64,000 nt of DNA from Tolypothrix sp. FACHB-123 (GTDB taxonomy: Bacteria; Cyanobacteriota; Cyanobacteriia; Cyanobacteriales; Nostocaceae): the NCBI RefSeq assembly GCF_014697075.1, contig NZ_JACJRE010000010.1, positions 113,595 through 177,594 of the forward strand, in the 5' to 3' direction. Under the pieces are notes generated by a model, which was not told the origin of the DNA, did no database searches, and was given only the letters and a program-made list of their open reading frames with translations. Positions 36,206-45,043 of this stretch are shown piece after piece. The stretch's first letter is position 1. Each line of letters begins with the position of its first letter. The position numbers were made by a program, and so were the translations under genes.

Positions 36206-38394
36206 TTTGTCAGTCCTGTGACAATGGTTTTACCAGTAAATTCTTCACTCAGCCAACGCCTAACATCTGGTTGGAGTTCACTCCACAGGCGTTCAGCTTC
36301 ATATTTCTCATCCCGTTCCATTGCGTCCACCATCCGCAACAGCTTGTCATACATCCCGTTGGCTTGGGTGGGTGCAACTGAATTTGCTTGGCGAATCCCT
36401 GCTAAACTAGCTTGAATAATTTTGACTCGATCGGGGAGATTGTTCAGTTCCCTTTCTGCATTTTCGCTGTAATACTCCATTCTTGACAGATCGTTAGTAT
36501 TTATCGCCACTTGTAAATCTTGACTCAATCCTTGTAAGCGTTCTTGTTGGGGTTGGGGAATCATAAAGCCGCACAGTTGGACTATGCGATCGCATTCATG
36601 TACCAAGTAATCAGCCTCTAGCCGTTCCTTAGACATGGATACTTGGAATCTTTGCAAGTTTAGCGCAGCGCGATCGCGGATGTCGCAGCGTTCTTCTCCT
36701 GTGTACTTATCGACAATCTCATTGCTTAACTGAACAACTGGTAAAGCTAACTTCAGTGCTTCTTGAACGCCGAGATCGGTTAAATCTTGATCGTTGAGTT
36801 CTGCGATCGCAGTTTCTAATTCCTGATATATTTTTTCATCTGACCCTCCCCTAGAGAAAGTACAACTCACTCTTTCTGAAGGGTCATTTTTTAACGTAGC
36901 CGTCATTTTCAAAACACTATTTTTCTCATCCAACGCCAAATTGACGAGAATTTCTGTTCCATGTGGATAGTAATGATTTAAACCTAACCACATATCCCCA
37001 ATACTTTCAAAATATTCATTTTCATCCGGACTGAAAAACTTAAAATGAATCAACCTCTGTCCATCAGCCGTAGTTCTAAAAGTGTGGGATGTGGCGACTG
37101 GGAGAATATCGCCCCGACTAATTACCTTATATTGTCCCTCTAGTAACTTAATATAATAATCACGGGGAACTGTAGTGACTTTATCTGTTTGTCCCGCCGC
37201 TACAATCGCCGCACCCTCAGCTACAGCATACATCGGTCGGGGATGTACCAATACTTTCTTATTACCAAAAGCTTCTTTAACTTTACGTTGGACTAAGGGA
37301 ATGAGAGAAGAACCCCCCACCATTAACACCACATCCACCATTTCCATATGATGTTGTGCTTCTTCTAGAGCCTTGCGACAAATATGAATGGAACAGTCTA
37401 CTAAATCAGCAATTATCACCTCAAATTGTTCGCGAGTGATGCTAACTTCGATGGGGATAGCAATTCCTAATTCATCTAATAATGGTGTTGCAGGTGCAAT
37501 TTCTGCTACCGTCGCTGTGCTTAATTCAACTTTTGCCCGTTCTACTGCTATTTTTAAATCAGCATTAAATCTGACTCGTTGATAGTGGGGCATTTTCCCA
37601 ATTAAGCCATCAATATCAGTAATTTTTTCTGCTTGGGAAACTTGCTGTTTGACAAACTTAATTATCCGCGAATCTATATCATCACCACCTAACCATAAAT
37701 CCCCAGCTTTCCCCGATTCAATAAACGAAGTTCCCGCAGCTTGAATTAAAGAAGCATCAAATGTACCACCACCAAAATCAAAAACCAAAATCGTTTTAAA
37801 ATCGTCGCCGTTGGGAGAAAAACCGTAAGATATAGCTGCGGCTGTAGGTTCAGGAAGCAATTCTAAAAGTGTCAGTCCAGCTTTATGGGCAGCTGTCTGG
37901 GTAGCGTGGCGTTGTTGGTCGTTAAAATAAGCCGGGACAGTAATCACAGCTTGGTCGATAACTTCGTCAGTTTTACCAATTCCTTGACGATAAACTTGGG
38001 CATTTTGCACCACTTTCTTGAGAATTTCCGCCGAAATCTCCTCAGGCTGATATTCTTTACCCCCTAACCAAACCGCGATACCGTTATCTGTTCCCTGAGT
38101 TGGGGGAGTAATTTTGTAAGCAAATTCTGCCTGTTGTTTTTGTACTGAAGAATCTGCAAAACCCCTACCTATCAGACGTTTAATCGAAATAATCACATTT
38201 TCTGGGTCAGCACGTAGCTGGTTATATGCTTGCTCACCCACCAAAAATTTACCTTGCTCGTCAGCAACGAGCGATCGCGTTAGTTTTCTATCTGGAGGCG
38301 TGTTATCATCTGCTGTTACCACTTCCACATCTGCCAATTTAAAAGCAGCGACAGAATTAGTCGTCCCCAGATCAATACCTATTGCTTTGCCCAT
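36202..38394 (-). CDS. Divergent Hsp70 (DnaK-family) protein
   Basis: 730 residues, about 100 longer than canonical DnaK. The ATPase domain is intact: 'IGIDLGTTNSVAAF' at 5-18, 'VITVPAYFNDQQRHAT', 'LLELLPEPTAAAISYG', 'LVFDFGGGTFDASLI' near 205 and 'VLMVGGSSLIPLVQ' near 350. The substrate-binding half keeps a beta region ('VATSHTFRT') but then departs from DnaK into a long helical tail (about 560-730). The EEVD/KGD-type C-terminus of housekeeping DnaK is absent. It is the first gene of the module, with start ATG at 38394. It is probably an ATP-driven chaperone with specialised clients. Confidence 0.93.
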   Translation of the reverse strand: MGKAIGIDLGTTNSVAAFKLADVEVVTADDNTPPDRKLTRSLVADEQGKFLVGEQAYNQLRADPENVIISIKRLIGRGFADSSVQKQQAEFAYKITPPTQGTDNGIAVWLGGKEYQPEEISAEILKKVVQNAQVYRQGIGKTDEVIDQAVITVPAYFNDQQRHATQTAAHKAGLTLLELLPEPTAAAISYGFSPNGDDFKTILVFDFGGGTFDASLIQAAGTSFIESGKAGDLWLGGDDIDSRIIKFVKQQVSQAEKITDIDGLIGKMPHYQRVRFNADLKIAVERAKVELSTATVAEIAPATPLLDELGIAIPIEVSITREQFEVIIADLVDCSIHICRKALEEAQHHMEMVDVVLMVGGSSLIPLVQRKVKEAFGNKKVLVHPRPMYAVAEGAAIVAAGQTDKVTTVPRDYYIKLLEGQYKVISRGDILPVATSHTFRTTADGQRLIHFKFFSPDENEYFESIGDMWLGLNHYYPHGTEILVNLALDEKNSVLKMTATLKNDPSERVSCTFSRGGSDEKIYQELETAIAELNDQDLTDLGVQEALKLALPVVQLSNEIVDKYTGEERCDIRDRAALNLQRFQVSMSKERLEADYLVHECDRIVQLCGFMIPQPQQERLQGLSQDLQVAINTNDLSRMEYYSENAERELNNLPDRVKIIQASLAGIRQANSVAPTQANGMYDKLLRMVDAMERDEKYEAERLWSELQPDVRRWLSEEFTGKTIVTGLTK

Positions 38395-38588
38395 TGCTAA
38401 TTGTTACCCTTACGACTTGTATCAATTGCCTTCTCAATACCTCTAGTTAACTGCTGTCGGAAATAAATATTACCCAGCAGAAGCTAATAGCTTATTTCGA
38501 CTATTACAGATGAAATTGGCAAAATCCCACAGAGTAAGTACGTAAAACAGGTAATTTTTTACTTTTACACTTAAGTAATTTTTGGCAT

Positions 38589-38637
38589 AAAAAAAATCGG
38601 TGTCTACAAAAACTAGATTCCGATTTTTAATTTTTTA
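38589..38637 (-). terminator. Rho-independent terminator (minus strand)
   Basis: On the minus strand AAAAATCGG pairs with CCGATTTTT and is followed by a run of T. It separates the PRK-like gene from the chaperone module. Confidence 0.65.
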
Positions 38638-38680
38638 ATGTAAGAATAATTCCCTAGATATTCCCACATAAATATTATTC

Positions 38681-38727
38681 GTAGTCAGGACTTTAGCCCT
38701 CAAATGAAAGACTAAAGTCCTGACTAC
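38681..38727. repeat. Perfect 16-bp inverted repeat
   Basis: GTAGTCAGGACTTTAG at 38681-38696 pairs with CTAAAGTCCTGACTAC at 38712-38727. It is the same family as the palindrome at 5383-5416 (shared AGGACTT-AG core). Confidence 0.85.
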
Positions 38728-38899
38728 AAACTTAAACTGTATGCCGTCAGATGGAGATACAAATATATTTCCCAATATTTGCTAACGCCATCACAATCAT
38801 CATTACAATTACATCCTGCCTGGGAAAGTTTAGCCTCAGCATTATTTCGTAATTTATCGAAAAATTGCCTCTACAATCCCATACTTTGAAAACAATCTT

Positions 38900-39841
38900 T
38901 TATAAATGTATTTGCGTTGCTTTCAGCATGTGGTAAGTAATAATTAACTGTGTCAAGGCTAAGGGATAGCTTTGCAATGTTTCCCCTGTTGTACCTGCAA
39001 CCTTACCAAGTTCGGGGTTACTTTCGCGATCGCAGATACTCTTAAGATGGGGCATATCAGAACAGATAATCTGCTCTAGTTTATTCACTTGTTCTAAAGT
39101 CGCGTGACCGTCAACTTCTAACACATCCACTGGTTTACCCATATCTCTATCTAATCCCAGGCGGATGGCTGAATCAGAATTACCGTTAGTTGATTGAATA
39201 ATCGATGTAAAATCTGGATGGGGGATTGTGGGACGCAATACCAGCCGCACATTTAAATGTCCATTAGTTTCATCTTTTTCCCCTTCTGGCGGATAAAAAC
39301 TAATGACAATATCAGACCATTGGCGCTGGGGACGAATATATTGTTCTGAGTCTGGTTCGCGCTTTTCTAATTCTGCTAAGACTTGTTCGGGAGTGTAACC
39401 CCGTTTTTGGGTATCACGTTTGACTTTCCATTGAGCGCGTAACTCTTCGGGGGGTGCGAGATAAACTTTCACATCATAAGCATCACGGGCAGCCCTGGTA
39501 GAATAACCAAGTAATCCCTCAATAATCACAAATTTACTTGGTTTTATATACTGTGGTGGCTCAAATGTCCCAGTTTTGTGGCTATATACTGGTTTGAGAA
39601 TTGACTGTCCGGTGCGCAGCAGTGACAAATGCTGCTGCATGACATCTAAATAGTTACAATCTGGGTGGAGGGCGGTAATACCAATCTCTGCACGTTGTAC
39701 GCGATCGTAGCGATGATAATCATCTGTACAAATAATCGTGACATTCTCAGGCCCAAGTACTTGAGCAATCCCTCTAGTTAATGTTGTTTTTCCGGCTGCA
39801 CTGTCACCAACAATACCAAGAATAATTGGACGGCTCATCAT
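38900..39841 (-). CDS. Phosphoribulokinase/uridine-kinase family protein
   Basis: 313 residues from ATG at 39841 or 312 from ATG at 39838; a run of seven G just upstream acts as the ribosome site, so the TTG at 39853 is unlikely. The Walker A motif 'GIVGDSAAGKTTL' lies near residues 9-21. 'TDDYHRYDR' and 'ALHPDCNYLDVMQQHL' follow, as in PRK and uridine kinases. Phosphoribulokinase makes ribulose-1,5-bisphosphate for CO2 fixation. This sequence is PRK-like, but I cannot tell whether it is the Calvin-cycle enzyme or a paralogue, since the C-terminal part (from about 205) is unfamiliar. Confidence 0.8.
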   Translation of the reverse strand: MMSRPIILGIVGDSAAGKTTLTRGIAQVLGPENVTIICTDDYHRYDRVQRAEIGITALHPDCNYLDVMQQHLSLLRTGQSILKPVYSHKTGTFEPPQYIKPSKFVIIEGLLGYSTRAARDAYDVKVYLAPPEELRAQWKVKRDTQKRGYTPEQVLAELEKREPDSEQYIRPQRQWSDIVISFYPPEGEKDETNGHLNVRLVLRPTIPHPDFTSIIQSTNGNSDSAIRLGLDRDMGKPVDVLEVDGHATLEQVNKLEQIICSDMPHLKSICDRESNPELGKVAGTTGETLQSYPLALTQLIITYHMLKATQIHL

Positions 39842-40272
39842 ACCCCCCCACAAAGAGTTAAGTAAGTCTGTTCATGATTAACAATATTCTTAATTTTAGA
39901 AGGGAAATTGACAATTAACTGAAATTAGCGCTTTTATGCAACATCTCTACACAATATTATTTCTCAGTTAATTTATGGCAAAATATACAACCCTTGCTAA
40001 TTGGATAAGATTCATATTTGATTTTTAAAATACACCCAGGCTGCACAATGACTACCATATCTAGGTTGTGGTAAGTATTACCTAGCTTACAGAGACGGAG
40101 ATTTTTGCTAAAGTCAAATTGAATTAGATAATCATGTATTTTTCTATCGTTTTAACTCTATCCAAAGCCGAAAAATTTTATTTTGTTGTGAATTTCTCAC
40201 AGAAATTTTGTCAGCAAAATCAGACATTCATCAGATGATCATGGGTTGGGTTAGGGAATAATGTAGCTTTTT
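39842..40272. other. Intergenic, AT-rich
   Basis: I see no gene, repeat or RNA structure I can defend. It contains the promoter side of the PRK-like gene and the end of the CoA-binding gene. Confidence 0.5.
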
Positions 40273-40695
40273 TTATCTAGCTATTCCCAAGTGCAAATAC
40301 TCAATTTTGATACAAGCATCCATGATGACGTTTAAGCCTGCATCTAATGCTTGCTGTGCGCTAGCTTCATGGGCTATACCTAATTGTGCCCAGACTGTTT
40401 TGGCTTGAATTGCGATCGCATCTTCGATAATCTCGCTTAAATACTCAGCCCGGCGAAAAATGTTGACAATATCTACAGTAGCAGGAATTTCTCTGAGTGA
40501 TGCATAGCAAGGTTTTCCATCAATTTCTTTCACTAGGGGGTTGACAGGATAAACTATGTAACCTGCTTGCTGCAAAAACTGGGCGATTTGATAGCTAACG
40601 CGATTGGGTTTATCAGAATGTCCGACAACTGCGATTGTTTGAGCTTGGGTTAAGACCTCGCGTAAAGCATTGCGATCATTTTTCAGGTTTGGCAT
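40273..40695 (-). CDS. CoA-binding domain protein (YccU-like)
   Basis: 140 residues, a single Rossmann-type CoA_binding domain. Visible features: 'TIAVVGHSDKPNRVSYQIAQFLQQ' type nucleotide loop (about 19-42), 'YIVYPVNPLVKEIDGKPCYASL' and the end 'AGLNVIMDACIKIEYLH' with the conserved Cys. Related proteins bind CoA or its derivatives; the exact reaction is not known. It is divergent from the small gene at 40828. Confidence 0.9.
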   Translation of the reverse strand: MPNLKNDRNALREVLTQAQTIAVVGHSDKPNRVSYQIAQFLQQAGYIVYPVNPLVKEIDGKPCYASLREIPATVDIVNIFRRAEYLSEIIEDAIAIQAKTVWAQLGIAHEASAQQALDAGLNVIMDACIKIEYLHLGIAR

Positions 40696-40827
40696 AGTTG
40701 AAACATCCCCTCAATCAAGTTACACATCCAGCAGCAACATCTTTAGAGAACGCAATACTCAGGAAGAATCGAAAATTTAGATATGATGTAGAAGAAAGTC
40801 GAGCCTTGGCAAAACGATAAACTAAAA

Positions 40828-41040
40828 ATGACTTTAACGGAACTACTTCCCGCGATTCAACAACTGTCGGCACAAGAAAAGCTGAAGTTAATCCGTATCC
40901 TAGCTGAAGAACTGGATACTCAAGACAATATTTCTCCTCTAGAGCCATATAAAACTTACTATTTGCCAACTCCCTATGATAATTTTGGTGTTGCAGAAGT
41001 TTTGATGGCAACAATGCCACAAGTAGAGCCTGGTGATTAA
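40828..41040 (+). CDS. Small antitoxin-like protein
   Basis: 70 residues. The first half, 'LTELLPAIQQLSAQEKLKLI', is an amphipathic helix of the kind found at the start of small cyanobacterial antitoxin-like proteins; the gene at 53756 starts in a similar way. The second half is Pro/Tyr-rich ('YKTYYLPTPYDNFG') and could be the partner-binding tail. The stop is 8 bp before the retropepsin-like gene, so the two are co-transcribed. Calling it an antitoxin is inference from the arrangement. Confidence 0.7.
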   Translation: MTLTELLPAIQQLSAQEKLKLIRILAEELDTQDNISPLEPYKTYYLPTPYDNFGVAEVLMATMPQVEPGD

Positions 41041-41048
41041 TCACGAAA

Positions 41049-41456
41049 ATGCGGTTTAGATACTCAACCAACAACCCTTCTCAAAACGAGTTTGACAGTT
41101 TACCAAGGCTTCCGTTGACTCTTCACAACAATAATCAATCAATTGAAGTGGTTGGGTTGGTAGATAGTGGTGCAACAATTAGTGTTTTACCTTATGAAAT
41201 TGGTATCCAGCTTAGTGGAGTTTGGGACGAGCGCAAAGCAATTCTTCGATTAGCAGGAAACTTGAGCAATCAGCCAGCGATGCCATTTTTTGCTATTGCT
41301 GAAATAGGACAGTTCACTCCAGTTAGATTAGCATTTGCTTGGGTAAAAAGTATGAATGTACCTTTAATCTTAGGACAGACAAACTTTTTTTTAGAATTTG
41401 ATGTTTGTTTCTATCGCTCCAAACTCGAATTTGAGGTCAAGCCAAAGGAGGAATAA
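41049..41456 (+). CDS. Retropepsin-like aspartic protease-fold protein
   Basis: 135 residues. 'GLVDSGATISVLP' (about residues 36-48) is the D-(S/T)-G-A active-site loop of retroviral-type aspartic proteases. 'VPLILGQTNFF' near residue 112 fits the hydrophobic-hydrophobic-Gly motif. Enzymes of this fold work as dimers with one Asp from each subunit. No signal peptide, so it should be cytoplasmic. It lies 8 bp after the small gene and appears to form a two-gene unit with it. Confidence 0.8.
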   Translation: MRFRYSTNNPSQNEFDSLPRLPLTLHNNNQSIEVVGLVDSGATISVLPYEIGIQLSGVWDERKAILRLAGNLSNQPAMPFFAIAEIGQFTPVRLAFAWVKSMNVPLILGQTNFFLEFDVCFYRSKLEFEVKPKEE

Positions 41457-41522
41457 ACACTTCACAGCTTTTAACTTTTCTCAAATCCCGATATTGAAAT
41501 CAACTAAGGATGATAGCCGTCA

Positions 41523-42185
41523 TTGACAAACCAAACACTAGGACTAGAACCCAATCTTTATAATTATTTACTGTCTGTTTCGTTGCGAGAACCAGAAATA
41601 TTAACGCAATTGCGACAAGAAACAGCCCAACACTCAATGGCGATGATGCAAATTGCGCCGGAACAAGGACAGTTTATGGCTTTGTTGGTGCAATTAATTG
41701 GTGCTAAGAAAACATTAGAGTTAGGTGTATTTACAGGCTATAGCACGCTGATAGTGGCGTTGGCATTGCCTAGCGATGGTAAAGTGGTAGCTTGTGATGT
41801 CAGTGAAGAGTTTACCGCGATCGCTCGTCGTTATTGGCAGCAAGCAGGGGTAGCCAATAAAATTGACCTACATATCGCCCCAGCTTTAGAGACTTTAGAT
41901 AATTTACTCGCCGCAGGGGAAGCGGAAACCTTTGATTTTGCGTTTATCGATGCAGATAAGAGCAACTACGATGTTTATTATGAGCGATCGCTAGAATTAA
42001 TTCGTCCGGGTGGGCTGATGGCGATCGATAATGTTCTCTGGTCGGGTAGAGTTGCTGATACGCAAGTACAAGATAATAGAACTCGCAAAATTCGCGCCTT
42101 TAATGAAAAGCTACATCAAGACCAACGGATTACCCTGAGTTTAGTTCCAATTGCCGATGGCTTGACATTAGCGCTGAAGAAATAA
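41523..42185 (+). CDS. Class I O-methyltransferase (caffeoyl-CoA OMT-like)
   Basis: 220 residues from TTG at 41523, with AAGGAT about 12 nt upstream; no ATG fits. The SAM-binding loop 'TLELGVFTGYSTLIVALAL' is near residue 60. 'CDVSEEF', the metal-site motif 'FDFAFIDADKSNYDVYYE' and 'MAIDNVLWSGRVAD' identify the divalent-cation-dependent OMT family that methylates catechol-type hydroxyls. The substrate is unknown; no biosynthetic cluster is adjacent. Confidence 0.92.
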   Translation: MTNQTLGLEPNLYNYLLSVSLREPEILTQLRQETAQHSMAMMQIAPEQGQFMALLVQLIGAKKTLELGVFTGYSTLIVALALPSDGKVVACDVSEEFTAIARRYWQQAGVANKIDLHIAPALETLDNLLAAGEAETFDFAFIDADKSNYDVYYERSLELIRPGGLMAIDNVLWSGRVADTQVQDNRTRKIRAFNEKLHQDQRITLSLVPIADGLTLALKK

Positions 42186-42937
42186 ACTACGGGAACTCCA
42201 AACAATAAATTATTCTGTTGACTGTTGACTGTTGACTGTTAACCGTGAACTGTATGTAGGGGCGGGTTTTGTGAGATATTCACGCTCCTAGCAGATATGT
42301 CGGTTAAACCCGCCCCTACAACAATAGCAATGGGATATTTTTTTACTTGAAAGTCCCTACAAGGTTTATCTACTGCTAATCTCAAGATTTACTGTGTAAT
42401 TAAATTTATGATTTTGGTATCTAAATAATTGCCAATATGTCTGTATTTGGCAGAAAAATTGCGAGTTTTCAGAATAAAAGATTTTCCACTTTCAAAGCTG
42501 AACTTTATGTTTTTTTAAATAGATTTTAAAATCGGAAATAAAAGAAATGTAAACTTCACACCTTTTAAAAAAAATTCAAGCAATAATGAAGAGAGCAAAA
42601 CTCCGTCGCAACTATTCAACCATTGCTGCAACGAAGAAGGAAGAAATTGAAACACCAAGATAGAGAAGGTAAAATGCTTGCGCCTCAAGCATACCAATGA
42701 ATTCAAAATGAATCAGGACATTTACCTTTTACCTGTTCTCTGCCTCGGCGTTTCCTACTGTGCTAGATGTACACAATATATAGTTTTTATTTTTCAGTAA
42801 AAGTATTCTAAAGATCAGTTTTTATGTATAATAATGAACCTAAAAGTATACAACTCATACAAATAGGTTGATTTGCGCTGATTGCTGTAATTATAGAAAA
42901 AATAAAAATTTGCACTTGACTGGGAAAAAAGCTGGTA
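42186..42937. other. Intergenic region with REP-like element
   Basis: 752 bp. 42213-42240 is a TTGACTG heptamer repeat and 42256-42319 a REP-like element. The remainder is AT-rich with no gene I can support. I looked for a cobalamin riboswitch before the CbiG-like gene and saw no B12-box (GCCACTG-type) sequence. Confidence 0.6.
42256..42319. repeat. REP-like element with GTAGGGGCGGGTTT ends, copy 3
   Basis: 64 bp. The left GTAGGGGCGGGTTT and right AAACCCGCCCCTAC ends are perfectly complementary. It follows a heptamer repeat, as copy 2 does. Confidence 0.88.
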
Positions 42938-43453
42938 GTGAATCGAAAAGATTTGTGGGTAGGAATTGGTTGTCAGCGAGGGACATCAACACAGTTGCTA
43001 GAAAAGGCAATAGAGCAAGTGTTTCGAGAAAATCAACTTCATCAAAGTGCGATCGCTGGTCTTGCTACTATCGACAATAAAGCTAAAGAACCAGCTTTAG
43101 TTGAATTTTGTCAATTACATAATTTAACGTTCAAAACCTTTCCGCCTGAAGTTCTGCGTCTTGTCAGCGTTCCCAATCCTGCGAAACTGATTGAGCAAAC
43201 TGTGGGAACTCCCAGTGTAGCCGAAGCCGCAGCGATGCTTGCAGCCGTTGATATTAACTGGCTCACCAAAATAGTAGATGAGATTCTCCCACTCAACCCA
43301 AATTCATCTCACCTTACTCCGACTTTAACGCTTGTAGGAGTAAGGTGCTTAGTTCCTAAACAAATTTTTCGCTTACCAGGCGAGCCAGGAGCCGTTACAG
43401 TCGCCATTGCTCAAGGATTAACGAAGATAACAAGTGTTATCCCAATTCACTAA
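42938..43453 (+). CDS. CbiG C-terminal domain / CobE-like protein (cobalamin pathway)
   Basis: 171 residues from GTG at 42938. 'LWVGIGCQRGTS' at the start, 'AIAGLATIDNKAKEPALVEF', 'GTPSVAEAAAMLAA' and 'GEPGAVTVAIAQGL' are the conserved blocks of the CbiG C-terminal (CobE) domain. CbiG opens the lactone ring of cobalt-precorrin-5A in B12 synthesis. The N-terminal and middle CbiG domains are missing, so this is a stand-alone C-terminal unit, which occurs in cyanobacteria. The insert near residues 115-130 is somewhat longer than usual. Confidence 0.85.
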   Translation: MNRKDLWVGIGCQRGTSTQLLEKAIEQVFRENQLHQSAIAGLATIDNKAKEPALVEFCQLHNLTFKTFPPEVLRLVSVPNPAKLIEQTVGTPSVAEAAAMLAAVDINWLTKIVDEILPLNPNSSHLTPTLTLVGVRCLVPKQIFRLPGEPGAVTVAIAQGLTKITSVIPIH

Positions 43454-43526
43454 AATCATGAAACAGATCCAAATCCAGAAACCCTAGCAAAATATGGATT
43501 TCTTAATTTTGAATTTTGAATTGGTA

Positions 43527-43880
43527 TTATTCCACTACCCGCAGAAAATAGTTAATCACACTAGAGACAATCGCCAACACAATCGATCCCAACAAAGCCG
43601 GGAAAAAGCCCTTGATTTCAAAACCCGAACCCGGAGTCAGCGCACTTGCTAACCAAAGAGTTAAAGCATTGATGACAAGTGTAAATAAACCAAAGGTGAG
43701 TAAAGTAATTGGAAAGGCGAAAAACCGCAAAATCGGGCGAATAAAGGCATTAACTAGCCCAATTACAATAGCAGCAACTAGCGCCGCGACAAAACTCTTG
43801 ATCTCGAACCCATAAACAATGTTCGAGGTGATTATTAAAGCTATGGCAGTACCAAGCCAAGTTAAGAAAAAGTGTTTCAT
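43527..43880 (-). CDS. Phage-holin-family-4-type membrane protein
   Basis: 117 residues with four hydrophobic helices (about 5-25, 31-50, 56-76 and 88-112). '[23 protein letters not shown]' type sequence is the signature of the 'phage holin family protein' group (4 TMS, superfamily IV). Despite the name these are ordinary chromosomal genes in most bacteria and their function is unknown. There is no phage context here. Confidence 0.85.
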   Translation of the reverse strand: MKHFFLTWLGTAIALIITSNIVYGFEIKSFVAALVAAIVIGLVNAFIRPILRFFAFPITLLTFGLFTLVINALTLWLASALTPGSGFEIKGFFPALLGSIVLAIVSSVINYFLRVVE

Positions 43881-43911
43881 GAATGGTCAATTGTCAGTTG
43901 TCAGTTGTAAT

Positions 43912-43986
43912 TGGGCATTGGGCATTGGGTATTGGGCATTGGGCATTGGGTATTGGGCATTGGGTATTGGGCATTGGGCATTGGGT
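43912..43986. repeat. Heptamer tandem repeat (GGGCATT/GGGTATT)
   Basis: About ten 7-bp units, TTGGGCA alternating with TTGGGTA, in the gap between the holin-like gene and the peptidoglycan-binding gene. A further GTCAGTT heptamer stretch lies just before it. Confidence 0.9.
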
Positions 43987-44044
43987 AAGTTTTTCTCCCT
44001 TGCTCCCTGCCTCCTGCACCCTACCCCCTGCCCTATCTATGAGT

Positions 44045-44968
44045 TTAGCGCTGACGCTGCGATCGCTCTAGCAGTACATACCAAGTACCGCCACCAGCGA
44101 CACCATCGGCTTCCAAACCGTAGCGTTTTTGGGCGGCTTTGACTGCGGCTTCGGTTGTGGGGCCAAAGTCTCCATCGACATCACCGCTTAAAAAACCTAG
44201 CCTTTTTAAAATTTCTTGCAATCTCCCAACTTCTGAGCCACGATTGCCTAAACGTAAAATTGGCAATCCTTCTGGGGTGTATTGAATACCAGGAGTACGT
44301 TCAAAACGCGGAATTTGTGGAGTACGCGGTTGTGTAGTTCTATTAGTTGCAGGGCGGGTAGTTGCAGGGCGGGTAGTTGCGGGACGAGTGGTACTTCTAG
44401 GTTGTGGCTTTGGTGTTGTATTCTGTCTCGGCTGGGCAGGTTTTGGTTCTGGTTGGGGATTAGTAACTCGCCTGATGTTGTTTGCTTGGGCTGGTGCAAC
44501 TGCTGTTGGTTTTGCAGGGGTTGGCTTTGGTGCAGGATTGGGTGATGTTGCTACTGCTTGTCCTGGAAACAATTTTTGCCAAGTCGCAGTATCAACAATT
44601 CCATCTGGATTTAAGCCGGCTGCTTGCTTAAAGCGAGAAACGGCACTAGCGGTATTAGCGTTATAATTGCCATCCACGGGGCCAGTATAAAAACCCAAAA
44701 GTTTCAGCGCTGCTTGCAGTTCAGATACACGTTCGCCTTGACTGCCAATCCCTAAAGTCGGGCGGTTGAGGTTGACATTAGGATTTGCTTGGGCAATTTT
44801 CTGTGGGGCTGCATTTGTTACCACTGTAGAGGCAGCAATCAACACCGGCACAGAAGCAAACACAAATAACCAGTTCAATTTGTTGGTACTGGAAGAGGGA
44901 GAAAATTTAATTGCATTGAAGTAGCTCAAGATACTGAATGATAGGCCGCCTTTCATGGTATGTGCCAC
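44045..44968 (-). CDS. Peptidoglycan-binding protein with two PG_binding_1 domains
   Basis: 307 residues. A hydrophobic segment (about 33-53) serves as anchor or signal. The first PG_binding_1 domain is about 73-135 ('[20 protein letters not shown]'). A Pro/Thr/Arg-rich linker (about 140-225) contains a short repeat ([15 protein letters not shown]), and the second domain is about 240-302 ('[20 protein letters not shown]'). The linker repeat is also visible in the DNA at 44345-44390. It probably binds the cell wall outside the cytoplasm. No catalytic domain is present. Confidence 0.9.
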   Translation of the reverse strand: MAHTMKGGLSFSILSYFNAIKFSPSSSTNKLNWLFVFASVPVLIAASTVVTNAAPQKIAQANPNVNLNRPTLGIGSQGERVSELQAALKLLGFYTGPVDGNYNANTASAVSRFKQAAGLNPDGIVDTATWQKLFPGQAVATSPNPAPKPTPAKPTAVAPAQANNIRRVTNPQPEPKPAQPRQNTTPKPQPRSTTRPATTRPATTRPATNRTTQPRTPQIPRFERTPGIQYTPEGLPILRLGNRGSEVGRLQEILKRLGFLSGDVDGDFGPTTEAAVKAAQKRYGLEADGVAGGGTWYVLLERSQRQR

Positions 44969-45043
44969 CGTAATCTTCTGATGCTAATAGTACGGCCGCT
45001 TGAGCTAAGAGAAAAGCTAGTGCATTTATTTTGTCACGGCAAA

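Larger units (their letters stand above)
38395..38899. other. Intergenic region upstream of the chaperone module
   Basis: No gene. It holds a terminator for the upstream minus gene (38589-38637), a perfect 16-bp palindrome (38681-38727) and presumably the promoter of the Hsp70 gene between 38395 and 38580. No CIRCE-type inverted repeat (TTAGCACTC-N9-GAGTGCTAA) was seen, so HrcA control is not indicated. Confidence 0.6.

Noticed and set aside
38395-38580. CIRCE/HrcA operator before the Hsp70 gene
   Set aside because: No inverted repeat of the CIRCE type was found.
40715-41074. 119-codon minus-strand frame
   Set aside because: Opposite to the small antitoxin-like gene and its promoter; residues look random.
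42700-42937. Possible cobalamin riboswitch before the CbiG-like gene
   Set aside because: No B12-box-like sequence or suitable stems seen.
43527-43880. Prophage signal from the holin-like gene
   Set aside because: This family is common on chromosomes and no other phage gene is present.
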